From Niastella caeni (GTDB lineage Bacteria > Bacteroidota > Bacteroidia > Chitinophagales > Chitinophagaceae), in assembly GCF_004834005.1 (NCBI RefSeq), contig NZ_STFF01000002.1:744001-808000 (forward strand): a stretch of DNA of 64,000 nucleotides. Direction: 5' to 3'. The translations under genes and the position numbers were made by a program. Positions 35,818 through 44,763 of this stretch are shown one piece after another (position 1 is the first letter of the stretch; every line of letters starts with the position of its first letter). The notes beneath the pieces were generated by a model. That model did not search any database and was not told the origin of the DNA. It saw only the letters and a program-made list of their open reading frames with translations.

Positions 35818-37551
35818 ATGTTAAAAACCTGTTTATTACTGGCTGCAACGGCCCTGAGTCTTTGTGCCTGGTCTCAAAAACAATCGATCACCTGGGGTGA
35901 TGAATTCAAACTTAGAAAAGGAAGCACCAGCGTTAATGTTGTGTACACCGATGCAAGTGGTGTATACCTGGAGGAAGGTCACCTTGCCTTGAAATCTTAT
36001 TACGTTATTGGCGCTTCCGCACGCCAGTCTGCTTCCCTGGTGAAATTAGATAAGAACCTGCAGGAAGTATACAGAAGCGATTTCAATAAAGAATTGAGAG
36101 GAAAAGAATTCGAAACATTCTTTGCATTCCGCGACAAGTTATTGATCATCGCTACCGATTATAATAAAAGTGATAGAGCTCTTGAAGTGTATGCGGCTGA
36201 AGTTGATAAATCATCAGGCGAGCTCACCGAATCCTTTAAGCTAATGACGAGCTTGCTGAAAGAAGAAAAGAAAGATGAAATAAGTTTCAAGCTGATACCA
36301 AATGCAGACACCTCAAAGATCGTTTGCATCAGCACGGTGTCTGGGAAAGAAAAAAATACTTACCAGGTACAGGAGTTCGATAAAACGCTGAGATCTACTA
36401 CCAAGCCGGCCATTATTACAAATGAGTTTGAAGCCAAGACTTACCAATTGGAAGATGTATTATATACTGCCGACAGGAAAATAATTCTGGTAGGCCGGGT
36501 ATTTGAATACCAGGAGGGTAAGAAAAAGAAAGATAAATTCCTGGATTTTGCCAATTACAATATCCGTATCTATAATGATAAGGGCAAACAGGTGAGCGAG
36601 ATCAATACCAATATCAATGGCAAATGGCTCACCAATACCAAACTGATGATGAGTAAAGGGAAAGACCTGGTGTTGGCCAGTTTCTACAGCAAGGAAAAGA
36701 AAGGCGCTACCAACGGGTTGTTGGTTCAACGCATCGATCCTTCTACAGGCCAGGTGATCAGCACTGCTGAAAAAGAAATTAATTACTCCATGCTGACCGA
36801 AGAAGGAGCCGAAGAAGATAAGGATGATGATAAAGACAGTGACAGCAAAGCGGAAAGAAAGGAACGGGAAAAGCTCGCAAAGATCAAAGATGAAGGCGAA
36901 GGCTTCTCCAAATACATGAGGTTCCGTAACATTTTTTATACTTCTGATAACGGGTTGGTCCTCCTGGCTGAGAATTATCACCAATACACGTATACTACTT
37001 CATCTTATTCACCTGGTACCAATGGAATGCCTGGCCGGTGGACTTACTATACCAATTATGTATATGAATGTGGTGAGCTTATGATGTGTAAGATCGATGC
37101 AAGTAATAATATTGGTTGGTTAGAAATTATACCCAAAGCGCAGCGTGAGGTTATCCGTACAAACGATGGTTCAAGCGCAGGCGGGCTCAGTATTAGATTC
37201 GGTGGTTTTTTTGAGTCGGGCTCACGACCCTTTTATGCAGGTTTTGGTGCTATTCAGGCCAAAAACCAGATCAACATCGTTTTCAATGACAATCCGAAAA
37301 ACGCCGATGTGCTGAAACCTGGGCAGAAAGTGAGAGGCATTGCAGGTTTCAGGAATTCTGATTGCTTTATTGTTACTTTAGATGAGGTAACGGGAAAATA
37401 CCAGCGTAAGCTGTTTTTCTCCAATTCAGAAGTTCCCACGGCCATGCCTCGCCACGGTTCGGTAATTGGCCAGGAAATGTACATTGTGGGTAAAACCGAT
37501 CGTTTATTCGGTAAAACAAAACTGGCTGTAGGAAAGATTGCGTCGAATTAG
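35818..37551 (+). CDS. Large exported protein of unknown function
   Basis: The protein has 577 residues with a signal peptide (MLKTCLLLAATALSLCAWSQ). The body is beta-rich with propeller-like units (SLVKLDKNLQEVYRSDF, DRKIILVGRVFEYQEG, KDLVLASFYSKEKKG). A highly charged Asp/Glu/Lys insert lies at about 328-360 (EEGAEEDKDDDKDSDSKAE). No catalytic motif is recognised. A TACCTTTG box at 35745-35752 could be the -7 element, giving a leader of about 60 nt. A terminator follows at 37581, so it is a single-gene unit. Confidence 0.8.
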   Translation: MLKTCLLLAATALSLCAWSQKQSITWGDEFKLRKGSTSVNVVYTDASGVYLEEGHLALKSYYVIGASARQSASLVKLDKNLQEVYRSDFNKELRGKEFETFFAFRDKLLIIATDYNKSDRALEVYAAEVDKSSGELTESFKLMTSLLKEEKKDEISFKLIPNADTSKIVCISTVSGKEKNTYQVQEFDKTLRSTTKPAIITNEFEAKTYQLEDVLYTADRKIILVGRVFEYQEGKKKKDKFLDFANYNIRIYNDKGKQVSEINTNINGKWLTNTKLMMSKGKDLVLASFYSKEKKGATNGLLVQRIDPSTGQVISTAEKEINYSMLTEEGAEEDKDDDKDSDSKAERKEREKLAKIKDEGEGFSKYMRFRNIFYTSDNGLVLLAENYHQYTYTTSSYSPGTNGMPGRWTYYTNYVYECGELMMCKIDASNNIGWLEIIPKAQREVIRTNDGSSAGGLSIRFGGFFESGSRPFYAGFGAIQAKNQINIVFNDNPKNADVLKPGQKVRGIAGFRNSDCFIVTLDEVTGKYQRKLFFSNSEVPTAMPRHGSVIGQEMYIVGKTDRLFGKTKLAVGKIASN

Positions 37552-37580
37552 ATAACTTATCTTAGTATATATGATAATAT

Positions 37581-37606
37581 AAAACCCGCTCAGGAAGCGG
37601 GTTTTT
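37581..37606 (+). terminator. Intrinsic terminator
   Basis: AAAACCCGCT (37581-37590), loop CAGGA and AGCGGGTTTTT (37596-37606). It closes the gene ending at 37551. Confidence 0.92.
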
Positions 37607-37624
37607 GTTATTTATAGGGTGGCT

Positions 37625-37653
37625 TTTGGGAAAATGAATTTTGTTTATATTTG
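37625..37653 (+). promoter_or_regulatory. Bacteroidota-type promoter for the second ECF sigma gene
   Basis: TTTG at 37625-37628 and TATATTTG at 37646-37653 match the -33 and -7 elements of the housekeeping sigma factor of this phylum, with a spacing of 17 nt that is slightly short. The sigma gene starts 36 bp downstream. Confidence 0.5.
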
Positions 37654-37689
37654 TTTTAAATAATCTCCTTTCTTTTACATTGCCTTTAA

Positions 37690-38277
37690 ATGGCAAAACC
37701 ACAAGACCATACTGCTGAACTGCTTCAACGAATTATTCTGGATGATGAAGTTTCATTCAATGAACTTTATGACATCTATATTGACAGGGTGTTCCTGTTT
37801 GCCTACCAGTTAACCAAATCAAAAGACATTGCGGGGGATATGACCCAGGAAGTGTTCATCAAGCTCTGGGAAATGCGCAAAGAAATTGATACTGCCCTCA
37901 ATTTCGAAGCCTTTTTAAGAACGGTTACCCGAAACCATGTTTTTAATTACCTTAAAAAAGCAGCACGGGAAAGCCAGCTTCAGCGAAAAATATTTTCAGG
38001 CATGCAGTTGCTGGCAAATACAGTTGAAGAACAGTTATTGGAAAAGCAATTAATGCAACTGCATAACGAAGCCGTTGAAAAACTTCCAAAACAGAAAAAA
38101 ATAATATATATCCTTAGTCGTAATGAAAAGCTTAGCCATGACCAGATAGCAGAACGAATGAATCTTTCCCGAAATACGGTGAAGAACCATATGGTAGAGG
38201 CGCTTAAATTTATCAGGGGATATATGAGTAACTCGTTAGGTTCTACTGTAATTATTTTAATAGTTCCCTTTTTCTGA
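37690..38277 (+). CDS. ECF RNA polymerase sigma factor (FecI-like)
   Basis: The protein has 195 residues with sigma region 2 at about 18-85 (FNELYDIYIDRVFLFAYQLT, DMTQEVFIKLWEMR) and region 4 at about 130-180 (LPKQKKIIYILSRNEKLSHD and LSRNTVKNHMVEALKFI). It is the first gene of a second sigma/FecR/STN-SusC/SusD locus. Like the first sigma factor in this window it ends in a short hydrophobic tail (STVIILIVPFF). Confidence 0.93.
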   Translation: MAKPQDHTAELLQRIILDDEVSFNELYDIYIDRVFLFAYQLTKSKDIAGDMTQEVFIKLWEMRKEIDTALNFEAFLRTVTRNHVFNYLKKAARESQLQRKIFSGMQLLANTVEEQLLEKQLMQLHNEAVEKLPKQKKIIYILSRNEKLSHDQIAERMNLSRNTVKNHMVEALKFIRGYMSNSLGSTVIILIVPFF

Positions 38278-38433
38278 TGTCGCCCCGGTCCATTACATAT
38301 AGCTGCTCAAGCCGCCTTTTTTAAATTTTTTTTTCTCCCACTAGTCCTTCCGCCTCCGGCAATTGTATTTAATATATATACAGACAGTTGAATTGCTAAA
38401 TTCCTGTTGTAAAAACAGGCAAATTATTTTGTG

Positions 38434-39621
38434 ATGAATAATGACCAGGAACTTGAAGATCTGTACGATAGGTATATTAAAAACAATTTGTCGTATGAAG
38501 AACTGCAGTATTTTTTACAGCAGTTGAAACAACCTGAAAACGAGCAGTTATTCAACAGGCTGATGGACAATACCTGGGCTGAAACCGGTAAGCAAAAAGA
38601 AACATCGCAAGTAAGCAGCGGAGCCGTTATAAACATGCCATCACAAAAAACACCGCGGTCCTTTTTACCCAGGTGGGCAGTAGCTGCTGCTATTATGCTA
38701 ATGATTGCTTCTGGCGCCATTTATTTTCTGCTTACCAGAACCAATACGAAAGGCCTTGCCGCGATCCATGATGATCAAAAGGAACATAACGCTATCCAGC
38801 CAGGAGGCGACAAGGCAAAATTATTGTTTGATGATGGTACTGCCATTGTATTGGATACGGCTAAAAATGGAATTGTTACACAGGCAAACGGGATCGTTGT
38901 TACAAAATCAGGCGATGGTAAAATGGCTTACGTTGCAAGGGAAAATAATAATCAAATTCATTTCGGTACAATGATCACTCCGCGGGGCGGGCAATATCAG
39001 TTAACATTGGCCGATGGTAGTAAAGCCTGGCTGAATGCGGCCTCATCTATTAAATTTCCCAGCGCCTTTACAGGAAAAGCAAGGGAGGTAGAAATAACAG
39101 GCGAAGTTTATTTTGAAGTGGCTAAAAATAAGGATATGCCATTTAAAGTAAAAGCCAATGGCGTGCTGATAGAAGTGTTAGGCACTCATTTTAATGTAAA
39201 TGCGTATCAGGATGAAGCTGCTATAAAGACGACGTTGTTAGAAGGATCAGTGAGAGTCATGAAACGGGAAACGGTCCCGGCTAAACCGGAAGCAAAAGAG
39301 AATTCGATAATTCTCAAACCGGGAGAGCAGGCAATAGCCGCCGGGCATTCACCATTCACCATTGACCATTCACCCGATATTGACCAGGTAATGTCCTGGA
39401 AAGAGGGGACCTTTCGGTTTAAGGATACCGATATAAAAGCCATCATGCGGGAGGCTGCCCGGTGGTATGATGTGGAAGTAGTGTATGCTGGTGAAATAAA
39501 TAAATCCTTTACAGGGGTGTTTTCTAAAAATATCGGGATAACGGATTTCCTCAAATTTCTTGAAGAAACACAATCGTTGCGTTTTAAAATTGAAGGTAGA
39601 AAAATAACTGTAATTCCATAA
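38434..39621 (+). CDS. FecR-type anti-sigma factor
   Basis: The protein has 395 residues from the ATG at 38434 (a GTG lies one codon upstream). The cytoplasmic part is about 1-85, the membrane segment about 87-105 (WAVAAAIMLMIASGAIYFLL), the FecR domain about 150-310 and the DUF4974 domain about 325-395. It should pass the signal from the STN domain of the following SusC to the sigma factor upstream. Residues about 305-313 (HSPFTIDHS) are encoded by a copy of a CATTCACCATTGACC-type dispersed repeat and look like an in-frame insertion. The upstream gap holds a small CCTGTT/AACAGG hairpin at 38403-38419. Confidence 0.93.
   Translation: MNNDQELEDLYDRYIKNNLSYEELQYFLQQLKQPENEQLFNRLMDNTWAETGKQKETSQVSSGAVINMPSQKTPRSFLPRWAVAAAIMLMIASGAIYFLLTRTNTKGLAAIHDDQKEHNAIQPGGDKAKLLFDDGTAIVLDTAKNGIVTQANGIVVTKSGDGKMAYVARENNNQIHFGTMITPRGGQYQLTLADGSKAWLNAASSIKFPSAFTGKAREVEITGEVYFEVAKNKDMPFKVKANGVLIEVLGTHFNVNAYQDEAAIKTTLLEGSVRVMKRETVPAKPEAKENSIILKPGEQAIAAGHSPFTIDHSPDIDQVMSWKEGTFRFKDTDIKAIMREAARWYDVEVVYAGEINKSFTGVFSKNIGITDFLKFLEETQSLRFKIEGRKITVIP
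39346..39374 (+). repeat. CATTCACC-type dispersed repeat inside the second fecR
   Basis: Tandem CATTCAC and CATTGAC units here match the repeat at 49602-49636 between the pckG-like and S9 peptidase genes. Inside fecR it is read in frame as HSPFTIDHSP. Confidence 0.6.
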
Positions 39622-39624
39622 TGC

Positions 39625-39652
39625 AACTACCCCGGAGGCACCCGGGGTAGTT
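39625..39652. promoter_or_regulatory. Hairpin between the second fecR and susC
   Basis: AACTACCCCGG (39625-39635) and CCGGGGTAGTT (39642-39652) form a perfect 11-bp stem with a 6-nt loop starting 4 bp after the fecR stop. It is followed by AAAAG and not a U-tract. It holds the same position as the hairpin at 4621-4675 in the other locus, and both are followed by GGCTAAT. Confidence 0.65.
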
Positions 39653-39713
39653 AAAAGTCAGGCTAATTTTTCAGACGCGAATCTTTATTTCTTAACCTAA
39701 ACAAACCAAAGCT

Positions 39714-42700
39714 ATGCTTTTTAAAAGAATTGGCAAAGGCGCCCGCCTTTTGCCAGTCCAAACATTGCTAGTTATGAAACTAACAACTGCTTTAATCTTT
39801 TTTGCCTGCCTCCAGGTTTCAGCAACCGGAAGCTATGGCCAAAAAATAACACTTTCTGTTAAAAACGCCCCTATAGAACAAGTTTTTGAGAAGCTGCAAC
39901 AGCAGGCTGGATACATGTTCATCTTCGACTCGAAGGAGATGCAGAAAGCAAAAAAAATAACCGTTGAAGTTAGAAACGCAACAGTAGAACAGGTATTGGA
40001 GATCTGTTTCAAAAACCAGCCGCTCACTTACCAGGTTATTAATAAAACCATTATCGTAAAGCCAAAATCCACACAACAGGGCACAGATGAAAATGAAGGG
40101 ATTCCGCCTTCGCCTATCGTAATAAAAGGTGTTGTTATGGATGAAAACGGCCATCCATTATCAGGTGTATCAATAACCGTAAAAGGTAAAAAGACCGGAA
40201 CACAAAGTAATGATAAAGGAGAGTTTTCAATAACCGTAGACGACGAAAACACACAGCTTGTTTTTACCTATGTTGGATATGAAGAAGCAAGAGTGAACGT
40301 ACGTAATGCCGCAATTGTTTCCATGAAACAAACCACGAATGAATTGGCAGGCGTGGTGGTAAATGCCTTAGGCTTCAGAGAAAGAAGCGACAAGCAAGGC
40401 TCATCTAATGCAAGAATAGCTGCAACAAGTGTAGTTCGTGCCGGTGAAACCGGGTTATTGCAAAATATGGGTGGTAAGGCTGCCGGGGTGGCTATTACCC
40501 GCTCTACCGGTGATCCGGGCGCCGGAGCCTCTGTCAAGATCCGTGGCCAAAATACGATCACAGGTTCTTCACAACCATTGGTTATTTTGGATGGAATTCC
40601 TGTAAGCAATACAGAAATTCAGGGGTTTGGCTCAGAAGCATTCGGGAATGGGGTAGCTCAACAATCAAGATTAAACGATATTAATCCGAATGATATTGAA
40701 TCCATACAAATCTTGAAAGGCGCATCGGCCGCTGCCTTATGGGGTTCAAGGGCTGCCAATGGCGTAATTGTAATTACTACAAAAAAAGGGAAAGCCGGCG
40801 GGCTTAAAATTACCTACAACTCTGCTTATTCTATTGATGAAATAAACCGCAAACATGAATTGCAATCGGCATATGGGCAGGGAGATAAAGGTATTTATAA
40901 CCCGGCAGCTGCTAATTCATGGGGCGATAAAATTGCAAACCGAAGTGGCGCTGCCGATGTGGTAAATACAAGCGGCGCTCACTTTATCGGAGATAAAACA
41001 GGAACAATATATTATCCTGTTATTACTAAAAATTCCCGGGAAACTTATAATGATAAAAACTTTGACGGCATTTTTGGAAAGGGGCATTACTGGCAAAATG
41101 CACTAAGCCTTAGCGGTGGCAATGAAAGATCCCGTTTCTTTTTCAGTCTCGAAAACCTAGCCCAAAAAGGAATTATAAGAAGCAGCAGTGATTATAACAG
41201 ATCGTCAATTCGATTAAATTCCGACCATAACCTTAACAAGTATTTCAAAGTTAGTAACAAGGCTACTTACATTAGTGTTTCCTCTGAAAGGGTTCAGCAA
41301 AATTCAAATGCAGCCGGTTTGTATCTTGGAATGCTTCGTACTTCGCCTGATTTCGATAATACCGATTATATTGGCACGTATGTAAATGCATCTGGCGTTC
41401 AATTCAGGAACCGGCAACGGAGTTACAGAAGATACCTGGGCGATAATGTAAACCCTACTTACAACAATCCGTACTTTACCATTTACAATCAGCAAAACAC
41501 GAGTAAAGTGAACAGGTTTGTGCTTTCATCAGAAGTTTCTTCCAATCCCTTTCCCTGGCTAGAACTTATTCTGAGAGGTGGGCTGGACGCCAACTATGAT
41601 AACCGCAATTACTTTTTTCCGGTTGGTACTGCCGGCGACAGGGTAACAGGTTCCTTCCGAAGTGAAAAAATATCAGAAGTAGAAAAGAATCTCGACCTGA
41701 TTGGTAAAATAACCAGGGAAATATCAACCGGCCTTACCGGCTCACTGGTATTGGGCGGAAATATCAACGACAGGCAAAGGGAAATACAATATGTGAACGC
41801 AACCAATTTTTTTGATAACACAACACTGCAGAATTTTATTATTACTTCAGATGTAAACACCCATGCAGAAAATGAATTCAGAAAAATTGGCTCTAACCGG
41901 GGATATACAACCGCATCACTGGAATATATGGACCAGTTTTTTGTAAACCTGAGCGGGGCTGTGGAAGCTGCTTCTACCATCAAAGGCAGTTTCTTTTATC
42001 CTTCTGCAGATGTAGCATGGCAATTCTCTAAAATAGCATCGCTCACCAATGCCGGGTTCTTAAGCTTCGGCAAGCTTCGTGCTGCCTGGGGCAAAGTTGG
42101 GGTACAACCAGGTGCTTATAATTTTGTTACTGTATATCAATCAGGGATGTATAGCACGTATGATGATGTACTGGCTACTACCAATTTTGGTGGGGGGTAT
42201 ATGTTAAGCGGTAATAAGGGTAACGCCAACCTGAAACCGGAAATAAAAACGGAATGGGAAGTTGGCGCCGATCTTCGTTTTTTTAATGACCGCTATAGTT
42301 TTTCTTTCAGTCATTATCAGAATAAAATACAGGACATATTATTAAACATCGGGTTGGCTCCTTCTTCCGGCTTTATCAGCCAGTATAAAAATGCCGGTAC
42401 CATGACCAATAAAGGATTTGAAGCAGATTTTAAAGCAGGTGTTATTAAGACGAAGGATCTTGATGTACAGGTATTCGGAAATTTTAGTACCAATAAAAAT
42501 AAAGTGACCAGCCTTAATGGCTCGTCATCAGTTGACCTTACAACCGGTGGCGTAAGTTCAAGAGCTGTTCAGGATTATCCTATGGGCGTGCTTTGGGGAA
42601 CAAGAGCATTACGCGATGCCAAAGGTGGGTATGCTTTGGATGGAAATGGTTTTTTGCAGATAAATCCTTCTCCCGGGGTAATTGGCGATCCTAATCCCGA

Positions 42701-43268
42701 TTGGCGAGGTGGTGCAGGATTATCTGTCAGTTACAAAAACATTGATTTGAATGTGCTTTTTGAAACGGCACAGGGAGGCCAGATTGCTGAGGGAACCAAA
42801 ACGGTGTTATACAGCTTTGGCATGCATGCCGATGTCAGCAAAGAAGTTACCCTTACTGAAAATCTGAAAAATGTAAATGGGACAACATTTGCAGCCGGTA
42901 CTGCCGTAAGAGGTAATATCGCCAACTTTGGAGCCGGCAATGTGTTGCTCGATGAGGCCTGGTATACTTCGCGGGGCGCCGGCGTAGGCGCATCTTCAAT
43001 AAGGGAGCTGTTTATTAGTGATGCAAGCTGGACAAGGCTAAGAGAACTTTCAATAGGCTATTCCCTGAACTCACAAAAATTTAAAAAAGCTACAAAGTTC
43101 AGTTCGCTTCGCTTTTCTGTTACGGGCCGTAATCTTTTTTTATGGACTCAAATAAAAGGGTTTGATCCGGAAGTAAATCAAACCGGTGTAAGCAATGGGT
43201 ATGGACTGGAATATTTTACCAACCCATCTACCCGCTCTTTGTTGTTTTCCATTACACTGAATTATTAA
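39714..43268 (+). CDS. SusC/RagA-type TonB-linked receptor with STN domain
   Basis: The protein has 1184 residues. The N-terminus has an extended n-region, signal core (MKLTTALIFFACLQVSATG), STN domain (about 44-118, KITLSVKNAPIEQVFEKLQQ), carboxypeptidase-D-like domain (about 138-222), plug with VKIRGQNTITGSSQPLVILD and IQILKGASAAALWGSRAANG, and a C-terminal barrel ending LLFSITLNY. The STN domain and the sigma/FecR genes upstream make this a signal-transducing receptor. The SusD partner follows after 15 bp. Downstream genes suggest an amide-linked organic acid as ligand. Confidence 0.95.
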   Translation: MLFKRIGKGARLLPVQTLLVMKLTTALIFFACLQVSATGSYGQKITLSVKNAPIEQVFEKLQQQAGYMFIFDSKEMQKAKKITVEVRNATVEQVLEICFKNQPLTYQVINKTIIVKPKSTQQGTDENEGIPPSPIVIKGVVMDENGHPLSGVSITVKGKKTGTQSNDKGEFSITVDDENTQLVFTYVGYEEARVNVRNAAIVSMKQTTNELAGVVVNALGFRERSDKQGSSNARIAATSVVRAGETGLLQNMGGKAAGVAITRSTGDPGAGASVKIRGQNTITGSSQPLVILDGIPVSNTEIQGFGSEAFGNGVAQQSRLNDINPNDIESIQILKGASAAALWGSRAANGVIVITTKKGKAGGLKITYNSAYSIDEINRKHELQSAYGQGDKGIYNPAAANSWGDKIANRSGAADVVNTSGAHFIGDKTGTIYYPVITKNSRETYNDKNFDGIFGKGHYWQNALSLSGGNERSRFFFSLENLAQKGIIRSSSDYNRSSIRLNSDHNLNKYFKVSNKATYISVSSERVQQNSNAAGLYLGMLRTSPDFDNTDYIGTYVNASGVQFRNRQRSYRRYLGDNVNPTYNNPYFTIYNQQNTSKVNRFVLSSEVSSNPFPWLELILRGGLDANYDNRNYFFPVGTAGDRVTGSFRSEKISEVEKNLDLIGKITREISTGLTGSLVLGGNINDRQREIQYVNATNFFDNTTLQNFIITSDVNTHAENEFRKIGSNRGYTTASLEYMDQFFVNLSGAVEAASTIKGSFFYPSADVAWQFSKIASLTNAGFLSFGKLRAAWGKVGVQPGAYNFVTVYQSGMYSTYDDVLATTNFGGGYMLSGNKGNANLKPEIKTEWEVGADLRFFNDRYSFSFSHYQNKIQDILLNIGLAPSSGFISQYKNAGTMTNKGFEADFKAGVIKTKDLDVQVFGNFSTNKNKVTSLNGSSSVDLTTGGVSSRAVQDYPMGVLWGTRALRDAKGGYALDGNGFLQINPSPGVIGDPNPDWRGGAGLSVSYKNIDLNVLFETAQGGQIAEGTKTVLYSFGMHADVSKEVTLTENLKNVNGTTFAAGTAVRGNIANFGAGNVLLDEAWYTSRGAGVGASSIRELFISDASWTRLRELSIGYSLNSQKFKKATKFSSLRFSVTGRNLFLWTQIKGFDPEVNQTGVSNGYGLEYFTNPSTRSLLFSITLNY

Positions 43269-43283
43269 GCGGTTAAAATCATT

Positions 43284-44696
43284 ATGATGAAAAAAATATT
43301 AACCATATTACTCTGCACTTCATTCATTATTATATCCTGCACAAAAGTGTATGAAGGAGAAAATGTAGATCCTAATAAACCAACGGAAGCGTCGCCCGAA
43401 ACTTTGCTGAAAGGAATAGAACTGGCCAATATTATGGTTCAGGTTGGTCACATACAACGCATTACGGGTATGTGGACGGGGCATTACAAAGGGGTAACCT
43501 TGCTCTATAAAAACCTGGCAGAATATAATCTGTCGGCTGATGAATCAAATCTTCATTGGCAAACAGTTTACCAGGGCGTTGTAAAGCAGGCACACCTGTT
43601 AAGGCAGGGGCTGCCCGGAAATAAAACATTCAGCGGCATTACGAAAATTCTGGAAGCCCATGCATTAGGCAGCACGACCGCTTTGTATGGAAATATCCCG
43701 TTTTCGCAGGCAGCAGACGAAAGTTATCCCGACCCTGTTTTTGATAACCAGGCTGATGTATATACAGGAATACAAAAACTACTTGATGAAGCCATAGCAG
43801 AATTAACATCCGTACCCTCTTCTGCTACTATTTCGGAAGATTTATTTTTTGCAGGCAAAAGCACATCATGGATAGCTGTTGCCAATACACTGAAAGCGCG
43901 GTATTACCTGGAAGCAAAGGATTATACAAAAGCGTATGCTTCCGCTTTGCTGGGTATTAATGCACTTAATCTTTCGTTGAAATATTATCCGCCGGGCGTG
44001 GTAACTACAACCGACGCTAACCTTATTTACGAATTTATCAATGTCAGGGGTGGTTACTTATCTACCAACGGCGCTTTTTTGCAGGATGTTCTATTAAAGG
44101 CAGGAACGCTGAACACGCGTAACAATGCTAAAACAAATGAAGATGCCCGCTCAAAGTACTTTAAAATTACAGGTACTTCGGCTACTGCCGAATTGGGGGT
44201 GGCTAATAAAACAGCCCCAATGCCAATGGTTACTTACGAAGAAAACTTATTGATACTTGCCGAAGCCGGTGTAAGAACATTGGGGTTTGCGGAAGGCCTG
44301 GCCCAACTAAATAAAGTTAGGGCGCTATTAAGGACCAATCTTGGATTAGCTGCCATGCCTGCTACCGGAGGAACTATTTTATACAACGATTATGTTGCCA
44401 CAGATTTTGACCCAGGCGGCATTTGCAATGCAGATAATATAACTCCGTTAAGGGCATTGCTTCGTGAAATAGTGGAAGAAAGATACGTTACGCTGAATGG
44501 AACAATAGTTCCCTTCAATGATGCCCGCCGGTTGCGGAAAACAGAGAATGATATAAATGTACCGGTGCCCTTTAACATAAGCACAGCCACTCAATACCCC
44601 GAAAGGTTAATTTATGCACAGAATGAAATTAATGCCAATCCCAATGTGCCTGCACCTTTGCCTGGCATTTATATAAAAACACCCGTTAATCAGTAA
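43284..44696 (+). CDS. SusD-like outer-membrane lipoprotein
   Basis: The protein has 470 residues with a lipoprotein signal (ILTILLCTSFIIISC, Cys at about 19). It belongs to the SusD/RagB superfamily branch with the N-terminal VDPNKPTEASPETLLKGIEL, the ATLYGNIPFSQA-like block at about 132 (TTALYGNIPFSQAADESYPD) and a C-terminal EERYVTLNGTIVPFNDARR. It lies 15 bp after its SusC and 67 bp before the M20 gene, so it is probably in one transcript with both. Confidence 0.92.
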   Translation: MMKKILTILLCTSFIIISCTKVYEGENVDPNKPTEASPETLLKGIELANIMVQVGHIQRITGMWTGHYKGVTLLYKNLAEYNLSADESNLHWQTVYQGVVKQAHLLRQGLPGNKTFSGITKILEAHALGSTTALYGNIPFSQAADESYPDPVFDNQADVYTGIQKLLDEAIAELTSVPSSATISEDLFFAGKSTSWIAVANTLKARYYLEAKDYTKAYASALLGINALNLSLKYYPPGVVTTTDANLIYEFINVRGGYLSTNGAFLQDVLLKAGTLNTRNNAKTNEDARSKYFKITGTSATAELGVANKTAPMPMVTYEENLLILAEAGVRTLGFAEGLAQLNKVRALLRTNLGLAAMPATGGTILYNDYVATDFDPGGICNADNITPLRALLREIVEERYVTLNGTIVPFNDARRLRKTENDINVPVPFNISTATQYPERLIYAQNEINANPNVPAPLPGIYIKTPVNQ

Positions 44697-44763
44697 TTCA
44701 AGTTCCGGAAGCCTGCTGTCTTTTTGCAGCAAATCTTATTTAAGACTATTTAATACTACATAG

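Noticed and set aside
44706..44731. Possible terminator between susD and the M20 gene
   Set aside because: The stem (TGCTG/CAGCA) is only five pairs and lacks a T-run, so I treat the genes as continuous.
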